Assembly (NCBI GenBank): GCA_963621995.1
Contig: CAVFFZ010000016.1
Span: 1-29,270, forward strand
DNA from: UMGS1663 sp963621995
Lineage (GTDB): Bacteria > Bacillota > Clostridia > TANB77 > CAG-508
DNA length: 29,270 bases
Direction: 5' to 3'
Below, in pieces: positions 22,218 to 29,270 of the stretch. The position numbers and the translations under genes are program-made. The stretch's first letter is position 1; the number at the start of each line of letters is the position of its first letter. The notes under the pieces are model-generated. The model saw nothing but the letters and a program-made list of their open reading frames with translations. It had not been told where the DNA came from and did no database searches.

Positions 22218-22391
22218 TTATGAAAAATTAACCAGTAATACATCTTTATCTTTTGTTGTAAAGAAATATACTGCTGATGATAAACTATTCATATTCCAGA
22301 ATATTTCTTTTATTACTTTTTTCTTATTATCATCTATCGTAACAACATTTATTACACAAAAAATATGAGCTATTTCTAGCCCATATTTTTT
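22218..22391 (-). pseudogene. Possible 3' remnant of a coding sequence
   Basis: A frame without a plausible start runs to TAA 22218-22220 and reads VVTIDDNKKKVIKEIFWNMN then SLSSAVYFFTTKDKDVLLVN. The sequence looks protein-like, and EIFWxMN with the following beta-strand pattern recalls a segment I associate with CHAP/M23-type peptidases of conjugative elements. That link is from memory and uncertain. It lacks ribosome binding site and start, overlaps the surface-protein terminator, and is probably not expressed as a protein. The rest of 22153-22357 shows no other gene. Confidence 0.3.
22358..22391 (-). terminator. Intrinsic terminator of the surface-protein operon
   Basis: AAAAAATATGGGCT and AGCTCATATTTTTT pair (one mismatch) around AGAAAT, with a T run on the minus strand, starting 3 bp after the stop codon of the giant surface protein. 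Confidence 0.8.
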
Positions 22392-22393
22392 TA

Positions 22394-25300
22394 TTATTTC
22401 ACATAATACGTAATCACAATACTATTCTTGTCAAGTAGTGCATCTGTCAAATTAAAGGTTAATGAATATTTTCCATCATCTTCTTTCTTATATGTTAGTA
22501 CACCGTCTTCAGTAGTACCTTCTTGTGTTATTACATATTCTAGTGGATCTTCCTGTCCATCATAAGTTATTGTAACAGCTTTATCACTTGCTATTTCTTT
22601 TTCTCCAGTATAAATAACTTGTGTTGTTTTCGTTAATGTTTTCTCTACTGGATCTTCTGCTTCATAAATGATATTTTTAAATGATTCAAAAAGACTTTCT
22701 TTATTAGTAGATGAATATACCTTATTTGAAGATATTTGTTGCAATGTTTCCTTTTTTATGTCATTTCCAAAAGCTATACAATATATATCGTTTGTAATGT
22801 TATCGCCTTTTCTATTTAATTGTTCTTTAGCAATCTCTCCAAGTCCGTCAGCTGTTTGCTCTCCATCATTAGGTTCTCCATCTGATAATAAAATTATTAC
22901 ATCCTTGTTGTTAGTTGTTAGTCCCTTTGCATGTATTCCTTCAGAAGTATCATATAATAACTCTCCAGCTTTTTCTAATCCTGCCTGTATATTAGTTCCT
23001 ATACTTGTAGTTATATTTTTTATAAGTTGGTCAATGTTATTATTTTTATAATCGCTTGCTCCAAATACAATTAGGTCATTTACATTTACAAATTTAGAAT
23101 TTGAATTAAATTGTACAATTGAAAGTTTCGATGTTGTTTCTTGGTCATTTTCAAATAAGAATTTAGCTAAATCTTTAATAGCTTCCTTGGCAGCTGTTAT
23201 CTTCGTTGTCGAACCATTAATTTTGTCATCCATACTCTTTGAAGTATCAATTACCAATACATAGTTTGCTCCAACAACATTTCCAGTATTTGATTTCGTT
23301 TTTATTGTTTTAACCACTGGAGTAACTACTTCTGTATTTCCTCCTTCAACTCCATTGCTTATAGAATCGCCTGGTTTTGCAGTTGCTGTAACGGTAAACT
23401 CTACTGTAGCAGTTTTTCCTGCTGGAACATTTACTTTAACTCCACTAATTACCTCATTATAATCTTTTTCCGTTGTTCTTGCATTTCCATTATCATCGTA
23501 GTCTTTTATTATAATTTTTGTAACATCTTTAACTTTGTTCTCATCTATAAGTGTCTTTAGTGTAGAATCTTTTATTGTTGCTGTTCCTGTTGCATTACCG
23601 TCGTTTTTTGCTGATAATACATATGTTATTTTTTCTCCATACTCAACTGTATTTCCATTAGCAGCTGTACCATCTGCTAATTTTCCAGATTTTGATAATT
23701 TTATTTCTGCTTTCCATTCAATTGTAGTAACATCTACTTTAGATTCCTTTGGCTCTGTTGAAGTAGTTTTTACTGTTGCTACATTTTCAATTTTGCTTTC
23801 TTTTTCTTTCATATCAGATTCTTGCACTGTATATTTTGCTGTTATTGTTGCAATGTTATTAGGTGCTATTTCTAATGTTCCAATATTTAAACTTCCTTTT
23901 GTAATTTCAAATCCTTCTTTTGTACTCATTGAATCTGTTACTGTTACTTCATTTAATACTGTATTTCCTGTATTTGTTACTGTAATTGTATATTCTATTT
24001 CGTCACCTGGTTGTACCTTAGTTGTATCAGTTGCATCATTACCATTAACCTTTTGAGTTTTAATAATTTCTACTCCTGGCAAATCTTGTATTGTAACATT
24101 TGCATCATCTTTATCTTCATCTTCTACAGTTTGTTCTTTATTATTGCTGTCTGTATATTTTGCATTTGCTGTTGCTGTATTGGTTAATAGTTGTGAACCT
24201 GATTTAGCATCTTCAGCTGTTACTTTATAATATACAGTATATGTCTTTGTTTCGTTTACATTTAAAGTTTCGTTTTCTGCTAATACTTTCGTTGTTGTTT
24301 CTGGATGATCTTTATCCAAATATACATTTAGATTATCTGTAACTTTTAGATTATTTAATGGAATTGTTCCAATATTTTCAACAGTGATTTCATATTCAAT
24401 TACATCATCTTTCTTTACAGTTATTCCATTCATCTCTTTAGCATCTATGTCTTGTACTTTGCTAACAGTTTTTGTTACTTTAATTCCTGGTAATGAGTTT
24501 GTTATTTCATTGTTATTTACTGTTCTTATATATCCATCAGGGATATTTACTTCGTCAAATGTATATTTTACTTCATTACCCAAATTATCATATTTTAGTA
24601 AGTCAGTTTTAATATTGTTTTTCTCCCAAACATTACCATTTGTTGCATTTGCGTTCTCACTTGTTAATACTATATCTTCATACTCACCATTTCCTGTAAC
24701 TCGAATAGTTATCGCTTCTCTTTTTGTTAGGTTATTATTATCATTCCATACTTTTTTTACAGATACAACTGCCTTATCTTCTGGAACTTCAAATTTGTTT
24801 GTTACTGTTAAATCTGTTGTATCAGTATCTGTATTAATATAGAATATTGATCCTGTTGCTTCTTCTTTTACGAAATATTTTATTTCATTTGCCTTTTCAT
24901 CATATTTTTGAACATTTTCTGGTATAGTCCATTGTTCTGCTTCAAGATTTCCTGTAAGTTCAATGTTTTCGACAACTAATACTTCGTTACCGTCAACATC
25001 AATTTTATATAAATCAAATTTAACTGATGTAGGTCTCTTATTTGCTTCGTTATTATTATCATCCCAAATTTTTGTTAATGTTATATCATATTTTATATCA
25101 GTTGGAGCTTTGAATGTATTTTTTACTGTTGTTCCTTGTTCGGCTTTTTCATACCATTGTGGAACTACACTTTCAGTTGCTGTGTATTCAATTTCTTCTC
25201 CATTATCATTATATACATCAACAGTCATTTCAGTTGACCAAGTATTACCATCATTTAATACTGCATCATTTGATGTTAGTTCAACATTTTGATTATTTAG

Positions 25301-27382
25301 TTGCAATGTTACACTAGTTGGTCTTTTTTGTGCAGCATCACTATTGTCTTGCCATATTTTAGTTACTGTAACCTTCTTTTTGTCTATTGGTTTTTGGAAT
25401 TTGTTTGTGAAATTATATGTTTTGTTTCCATTATTATCTGTACTTTCTGAATGTTCTGATTGATAGAATTTTAAGTCATTTGTGTTAATCTCTTTTTCCT
25501 GTACTGTATACGTTATAGTTGTTCCATTTGAGTTATATTTTGGTTGTTTTGCAAATGTGCATGAATCTTCTCTCTTTGTCGTATTCATATCATAATACGT
25601 AAGCGGTTGAGTACTGTTATCATCATATAGTTCAAACCTAATTTGTGAAGGTCTTCTATTTGCTTGTGTTTCATTATCATCCCATGTTTTATTTACTGTT
25701 ATATCTACATATACCTTTTCAGCAGTATCAGTTGTTGAATTTGTAGGTTTTCCATCTTGTTTCGCTTGATCGTTTACAATTGTCTTTGTTTCACTTTCAA
25801 ATGGTTTTATTGTTACCGTGAAACTAACTTCTACTTTACCATCAACTTCTCCTTCTCTAGCTGGTACTTCAACATTCCAAGTAATTGTTCCATTTGATTC
25901 AACTCCATCTCCTGTTATTGAACGTAGAACTAATGTTGTTCCGTCTGGTATAACATCTGTTAAAATTACTGTTCCTGTTGCATTTCCACTGTTTGTAGCA
26001 GTTAATGTATATGTTATTTTATCTAATTCATGTAATGGATTTTCATCTGTTACAGGTGTTCCATCAGCATGTTCTCCTACACTTGTTTTTACTGTTGTAA
26101 TATTTGCAACTTTTGTTTCAACTTCTTCTGTTGGTGTGTTTCCAATCGTTGCAATATTTTTTACTGATTTTACAACTTCTCCTGCTGTTGTTTTTTCATT
26201 TACAACAACGTCAAAGCTTACAGAAACCTCTTCGTTTGCAGGTACAACTACGTTATTCCATGTAATTGTTCCATTTTCTTTATTAAAGTTTCCGTTTTCA
26301 GTTATACTTCCTTCTACAAAAGTTGTTCCGTCTGGAATGCTATCTTTTATTACTGTTGTTCCAGTAACTTCTGATGTGTTTTTTGCAGTAATTGTGTATC
26401 TGATTGTTTCTCCAACTTTCGCATCTCTGTTTTCTATAACTTCTTCTTTGTCAACTATTGTAACAACTTGTGCTGTTTTGCTTGCTGTTATTACTGGAGT
26501 TTTTGTTTCTGGTGTTTCTTCTCCATTTACTTTTGCTATGTTGTTAATTAAGTCTATAGAGTTTGCTATAACCTTTACTTTGAATGATACTGTTACAGTT
26601 TCTCCTGCTTTTATATCGTTTTTCCATACGATTTTTCCGCCACTTAGTTCGCCACCTTCCGAAATAGAAGCAAGTTCTGTTCCTTCTGGTATTGAGTCTA
26701 TTGTACGGATTCCGTTTGCATCTTCGTTTCCTTTATTTGCTATTTTTATAACATAAGTGATTGTTTCACCTTTTTGTACTGCTGTATTTACTGGTAGTTC
26801 TTCTAAAGAATCCCCATCTAAATAAGCATATTTTTGTAAGTCTAGGTCTGGTTTATATATACTCAAATCAGCAGTTGCTGTGTATGCTTCTATGCTTATT
26901 GGGCTCCATCCTATTGTTTTTGTTTCCCATGGATTTTCTGTTATAACTGTTGTTGTTTGTGTATAATCTTGGTTTGGTACATTTGCATTTCCTGTTGTAG
27001 TAGTTCCTGTTCTGCCATTTGTTGTACCTGTTGTTCCATTGTTTGTAGTAGTTCCGGCTGTTGTACCTGTTGTTGTATCATTTGCACCATTTGCTGGTTG
27101 ATTATTATCTGCATTTTGTGCGTCTTCTGCACCTGCATTTCCTCCATTTTCATCAATTATAGGTGCTACTACGTCACCTCCGTTTTGATTGCTTTCCCCA
27201 CCATTTCCGTTGTCTGTGGTGGTTGCAGTACTACCGTTGTTTTCATTTGGCATGGCAGCTGCTGCAGTTCTGTTACCTTTTATAAAAGCTACTGTACCAA
27301 CTACTGCTGCTATTAATACTACTAGTGCTATAGTTGCAATAATTATCGTTCTTTTACTTTTATAATTAATTTTCGCCTTCAA
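22394..27382 (-). CDS. Giant surface protein with DUF11, Cna-B-like and VWA domains
   Basis: Predicted extracellular protein of 1662 residues. Residues 11-33 form a membrane anchor or signal; 40-150 is a low-complexity Thr/Asn/Gly linker. Three DUF11-like beta domains follow (about 170-555, with ITYVIKIANKGN and IPDGTT), then four Cna-B-like repeats (about 558-662, 669-757, 766-864, 871-962) that start with xKxWxDN and end near TNKF. Their Lys, Glu and Asn could form isopeptide bonds. Three more DUF11-like domains span about 965-1355. A VWA domain (about 1372-1575) has MIDAS residues in DTSKS (1379-1383) and LLSDGEPND. The 1662-residue chain ends in a beta domain with no LPxTG signal, so it is probably held by its N-terminus with the VWA domain outermost. 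Probable adhesin; ligand unknown. Confidence 0.88.
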   Translation of the reverse strand: MKAKINYKSKRTIIIATIALVVLIAAVVGTVAFIKGNRTAAAAMPNENNGSTATTTDNGNGGESNQNGGDVVAPIIDENGGNAGAEDAQNADNNQPANGANDTTTGTTAGTTTNNGTTGTTNGRTGTTTTGNANVPNQDYTQTTTVITENPWETKTIGWSPISIEAYTATADLSIYKPDLDLQKYAYLDGDSLEELPVNTAVQKGETITYVIKIANKGNEDANGIRTIDSIPEGTELASISEGGELSGGKIVWKNDIKAGETVTVSFKVKVIANSIDLINNIAKVNGEETPETKTPVITASKTAQVVTIVDKEEVIENRDAKVGETIRYTITAKNTSEVTGTTVIKDSIPDGTTFVEGSITENGNFNKENGTITWNNVVVPANEEVSVSFDVVVNEKTTAGEVVKSVKNIATIGNTPTEEVETKVANITTVKTSVGEHADGTPVTDENPLHELDKITYTLTATNSGNATGTVILTDVIPDGTTLVLRSITGDGVESNGTITWNVEVPAREGEVDGKVEVSFTVTIKPFESETKTIVNDQAKQDGKPTNSTTDTAEKVYVDITVNKTWDDNETQANRRPSQIRFELYDDNSTQPLTYYDMNTTKREDSCTFAKQPKYNSNGTTITYTVQEKEINTNDLKFYQSEHSESTDNNGNKTYNFTNKFQKPIDKKKVTVTKIWQDNSDAAQKRPTSVTLQLNNQNVELTSNDAVLNDGNTWSTEMTVDVYNDNGEEIEYTATESVVPQWYEKAEQGTTVKNTFKAPTDIKYDITLTKIWDDNNNEANKRPTSVKFDLYKIDVDGNEVLVVENIELTGNLEAEQWTIPENVQKYDEKANEIKYFVKEEATGSIFYINTDTDTTDLTVTNKFEVPEDKAVVSVKKVWNDNNNLTKREAITIRVTGNGEYEDIVLTSENANATNGNVWEKNNIKTDLLKYDNLGNEVKYTFDEVNIPDGYIRTVNNNEITNSLPGIKVTKTVSKVQDIDAKEMNGITVKKDDVIEYEITVENIGTIPLNNLKVTDNLNVYLDKDHPETTTKVLAENETLNVNETKTYTVYYKVTAEDAKSGSQLLTNTATANAKYTDSNNKEQTVEDEDKDDANVTIQDLPGVEIIKTQKVNGNDATDTTKVQPGDEIEYTITVTNTGNTVLNEVTVTDSMSTKEGFEITKGSLNIGTLEIAPNNIATITAKYTVQESDMKEKESKIENVATVKTTSTEPKESKVDVTTIEWKAEIKLSKSGKLADGTAANGNTVEYGEKITYVLSAKNDGNATGTATIKDSTLKTLIDENKVKDVTKIIIKDYDDNGNARTTEKDYNEVISGVKVNVPAGKTATVEFTVTATAKPGDSISNGVEGGNTEVVTPVVKTIKTKSNTGNVVGANYVLVIDTSKSMDDKINGSTTKITAAKEAIKDLAKFLFENDQETTSKLSIVQFNSNSKFVNVNDLIVFGASDYKNNNIDQLIKNITTSIGTNIQAGLEKAGELLYDTSEGIHAKGLTTNNKDVIILLSDGEPNDGEQTADGLGEIAKEQLNRKGDNITNDIYCIAFGNDIKKETLQQISSNKVYSSTNKESLFESFKNIIYEAEDPVEKTLTKTTQVIYTGEKEIASDKAVTITYDGQEDPLEYVITQEGTTEDGVLTYKKEDDGKYSLTFNLTDALLDKNSIVITYYVK

Positions 27383-27400
27383 AGATTATTCCCCCTATCT

Positions 27401-27982
27401 TTATTTTATTTCTCTAGCTTTTACTATCAGTCTGTTTTTGTGTCCATTTGTGCAGGTTATTAAAGTTACTTCTCTAGTACCTTCTTCTACACTTTCTACA
27501 CAAGACACATCATTTGGATTGATAGAATATATATCAAAAACTTGATATTCTAATGTAGCATTTTTTAAGTTTGTTATTTTTATAATGTCTCCTATTTTTA
27601 AATACTTTGTTTTTCCAAACATTGTACCATCTTTGTTGTTATGAGCCGCTATTGTGTAATTACCTACTTCGTTAGGTTGTGGTCCCCAAAACTTTGTAAC
27701 CGAAACTTTCATTGCTGTTTCTGATGTTTGATTTAAAATAGGATATTTTATATCTATTTTAGGAATCTCTAATATTCCTTCTATTTGATACCCTTTATAT
27801 GAGCTTTCTATCTGTTCTCCTTCTTGGAGATTACTAAATTGATTCTCTATATTTTCAATAGTTGCATCTATTTCTTTTTCATTTATATGGTTCTTACCAT
27901 ATTTTATTATTATTAATGTTCCTACAATCAGTGCTGCAATAATTAATATTGTTAATATAAGATTACATATTTTTTTCATCAT
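27401..27982 (-). CDS. Sortase
   Basis: Transpeptidase of 193 residues that cuts sorting signals and joins proteins to peptidoglycan or to each other. It has an N-terminal membrane span (about 5-27) and the sortase beta-barrel. Catalytic residues are visible: His114 in TIAAHNNKDG, Cys177 in TLITCTNG and Arg184 in NRLIVKA. The short catalytic end and N-terminal anchor suggest a class B or D type; I cannot decide which. It overlaps the 3' end of the upstream gene by 20 bp and lies 18 bp before the giant surface protein. The neighbour with an LPVTY signal is its likely substrate. Confidence 0.92.
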   Translation of the reverse strand: MMKKICNLILTILIIAALIVGTLIIIKYGKNHINEKEIDATIENIENQFSNLQEGEQIESSYKGYQIEGILEIPKIDIKYPILNQTSETAMKVSVTKFWGPQPNEVGNYTIAAHNNKDGTMFGKTKYLKIGDIIKITNLKNATLEYQVFDIYSINPNDVSCVESVEEGTREVTLITCTNGHKNRLIVKAREIK

Positions 27983-28976
27983 AACTATTTTTTTCTTTTT
28001 TATTTGATTTTAATTTCAATATAGCAACTATTATTATTGCAAGTATTATTATAGCTAATGCTACTATTAATGCTATGCTATCATATGTAACAGGTAACTT
28101 TACTGTTTCTGTTATAGTTTTTTCTTCTTGATTTTTTCCCTGATCTTCTTCATATCTGCAAACTAAGAATTTTGCGTCTATTGTGCTTGTTTGTCCTTGA
28201 TCCTCTTTAATAAACACAATGTATTTGTCGCCTTCTCTAGCTTCTTCTGGTTGTAGTATTTCAAAATTGTCTACTTCAGTCCAGTCTGTTGGCATTAATT
28301 GAGTGTATAAATCATAGAATTGCTTTGTTAAGCTTAAGTTTGCATATGTGTTGTCCTTGTTGTCTTTTAACTCTTCTGCCAATTCAAATAATTTGTTAGC
28401 TTCAGTTGTATCTGCAGTTAATTTAATTAATTGATATGAATATTTAGCATTTTCCTTTTGGTTTATTACTATTTTTCCTGTTGTGATTGTTGTATCTACT
28501 CCATTTATCATTGTATTTCTTTTTTGTATTTGTGTAGTATCTACATCAATTCTTTTTGTTGTATTATTAACCAACTCTATGCTTTTATCATCTAATGCAT
28601 CTAACAAATTGATTTTTTCTCCAGATATTACAGTGTTGTCTTCCATATCTTTAACCCAAATATAAGTTGTGTTGTTTTCAACTGATTCACTATAATTCGA
28701 GTCGTCAAGGTATGCAACATATAATGCTTTTTCTGTTAATTGATCTTTTGCTGCATTTGTAAAGCTTAGTGTGCTTTCTTCTACACCTCCTATTTTAGAA
28801 AAAGCAAACTGAAATTCATTATTACAAATATCTTTATAATATATAATAAATTCTTTGTCTGCTTTTTGTAGTATTACGTTTTCTTTAGTATCTGCCAATG
28901 ATGGCATTTGAATGATTGCTAATAGCATTAACATAATCATGGTTGATGCTATAAATTTGATTGTTGAACTTTTCAT
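27963..28976 (-). CDS. Secreted protein with a C-terminal LPVTY sorting-like signal
   Basis: Protein of 337 residues of unknown family. It has a signal peptide (MKSSTIKFIASTMIMLM, cleavage likely after SLA near residue 28), an extracellular body (about 29-290) rich in Asn, Asp and Thr, and a tail in the order of a sortase signal: LPVTYD (about 294-299), a hydrophobic span (about 301-325), and the basic tail KLKSNKKEK. The motif has Tyr where LPxTG has Gly. The start is ATG 28976 because GAAAGGGG lies 5 nt upstream; a longer frame from 29030 has no ribosome binding site and would place 18 charged residues before the signal. First gene of the surface operon. Confidence 0.8.
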   Translation of the reverse strand: MKSSTIKFIASTMIMLMLLAIIQMPSLADTKENVILQKADKEFIIYYKDICNNEFQFAFSKIGGVEESTLSFTNAAKDQLTEKALYVAYLDDSNYSESVENNTTYIWVKDMEDNTVISGEKINLLDALDDKSIELVNNTTKRIDVDTTQIQKRNTMINGVDTTITTGKIVINQKENAKYSYQLIKLTADTTEANKLFELAEELKDNKDNTYANLSLTKQFYDLYTQLMPTDWTEVDNFEILQPEEAREGDKYIVFIKEDQGQTSTIDAKFLVCRYEEDQGKNQEEKTITETVKLPVTYDSIALIVALAIIILAIIIVAILKLKSNKKEKNSYDEKNM

Positions 28977-29032
28977 TTTTTCCCCTTTCTTAAAATAAAA
29001 ACTTGATATATCTTTAACACTTATTACCATAC

Positions 29033-29069
29033 TATTCCAATCTTTGTAAAATAATCACTTTTTGGAATA
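29033..29069. promoter_or_regulatory. Hairpin in the leader of the surface operon
   Basis: TATTCCAA and TTGGAATA form a perfect 8-bp stem with a 21-nt loop, between the promoter and the first gene. It could be a leader structure or a binding site. No riboswitch class is recognised. Confidence 0.4.
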
Positions 29070-29095
29070 CTCTGCCTAATAAAAGATACAGAATA

Positions 29096-29124
29096 CTTAT
29101 ATCACATTTTTCATTATTTTTCAA
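29096..29124 (-). promoter_or_regulatory. Probable promoter of the surface operon
   Basis: The minus strand reads TTGAAA (29119-29124), 17 bp, TATAAG (29096-29101), giving a leader of about 110 nt before ATG 28976. Confidence 0.55.
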
Positions 29125-29182
29125 TATTATTTTACAGAATTCGGTAAAAATCGTTCGTTTTTTTCGACTTTTATGTATTTTT

Positions 29183-29214
29183 AAAAGTATCAACGAATAT
29201 GCTGATACTTTTTT
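29183..29214 (-). terminator. Hairpin after the partial gene at the right edge
   Basis: AAAAGTATCA and TGATACTTTT pair around a 10-nt loop. On the minus strand it begins at the stop codon of the preceding gene and ends in CTTTTAAAAA, a weak T run. The rest of 29031-29182 holds only the surface-operon promoter and leader. Confidence 0.65.
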
Positions 29215-29270
29215 AATTAGTTATTAAATTATTTTCTTCATTAACTTGTTTTTGTAATAACTCTAAATCT
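29213..29270 (-). CDS. C-terminal end of a gene cut by the right edge
   Basis: The minus strand reads DLELLQKQVNEENNLITN and a TAA stop at 29213-29215, directly followed by a terminator hairpin. The residues have the polar, helix-prone composition of a protein tail. Too short to identify. Confidence 0.55.
   Translation of the reverse strand, partial: DLELLQKQVNEENNLITN

Noticed and set aside
25818..26756. Plus-strand 312-residue frame inside the giant surface gene
   Set aside because: It is antisense to well-conserved DUF11-like domains, has no ribosome binding site and has the Ser/Val/Phe-rich composition of an antisense translation.
26941..27156. Frame rich in Gln (repeated QQ) overlapping the start of the giant surface protein
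   Set aside because: It is a same-strand shadow in another frame of the Thr/Asn/Gly-rich linker; the repetitive codons ACA and CAA alternate between frames.
26957..27250. Low-complexity linker as a simple-sequence phase-variation tract
   Set aside because: Codons for Thr, Gly and Asn vary without a long perfect unit, so slippage in frame-changing steps is not suggested.
22394..27382. Possible CRISPR-like or tandem DNA repeats in the giant gene
   Set aside because: The repetition is at protein-domain level with diverged DNA; there are no regular identical repeats with unique spacers.

Overview
The window is very AT-rich and almost every gene lies on the minus strand. A yabP-yabQ-divIC cluster (sporulation and division genes), an endonuclease-type mutL, a SufCBDSU iron-sulfur operon in Gram-positive order and an N-terminally anchored Cna-B/VWA surface protein with a sortase point to a low-GC Bacillota, most likely a gut-type Clostridia with spore-forming ancestry. 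Species cannot be named from the sequence.

Layout, left to right. (1) 1-4376: core genes read leftwards: rho, a DivIC/FtsB-like protein, yabQ, yabP and prfB, the last with its programmed +1 frameshift. (2) 4479-6825: an orphan 116-aa gene with a strong promoter and a 21-bp palindromic operator, then a complete IS30-family insertion sequence with 15-bp direct repeats abutting both ends, then a plus-strand rfbC with its own promoter and terminator. (3) 6908-12540: the suf operon (DtxR-fold regulator, sufC, sufB, sufD, sufS, sufU). The regulator has lost most canonical metal ligands and carries a C-terminal Cys cluster. As read, sufS is broken by one extra base exactly in the catalytic-Cys motif. 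(4) 12716-18755: a Wzx-type flippase, a 5' remnant of a ZIP metal transporter, mutL and a large FtsX-type permease. (5) 18755-19525: remnants of that permease's ABC ATPase and of a TetR regulator, joined head to head by a deletion that removed both 5' ends. (6) 19816-22048: a CadC-like sensor and a Zn/Cd/Pb-type P1B ATPase behind two matching operators. (7) 22394-28976: a surface operon encoding a secreted protein with an LPVTY-type sorting signal, a sortase, and a 1662-aa DUF11/Cna-B/VWA protein. The 3' end of a further gene is at the right edge.

The most unusual structure is a set of REP-like palindromes. Five near-identical copies of a 40-bp element (ends TAAAGGAC and TGTCCTTTACAT, core GGGGACGGGTCA) sit at 9832, 14206, 14411, 19523 and 19779. 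In sufB, tetR and the P-type ATPase the outer TAA of the element is the gene's stop codon. In mutL the element lies in frame and encodes the last 13 residues. Two pairs are arranged as inverted repeats, one around a long imperfect hairpin and one around the ZIP remnant. A second, more degenerate palindrome family (GGGGCTG/GGGACxG type) also begins at stop codons, in sufC and the permease. No transposase for these elements is in the window.

The four best leads are the stop-codon-associated REP elements, the cysteine-bearing DtxR-fold regulator of suf, the head-to-head ABC/TetR deletion, and the sortase locus with its non-canonical sorting signal.
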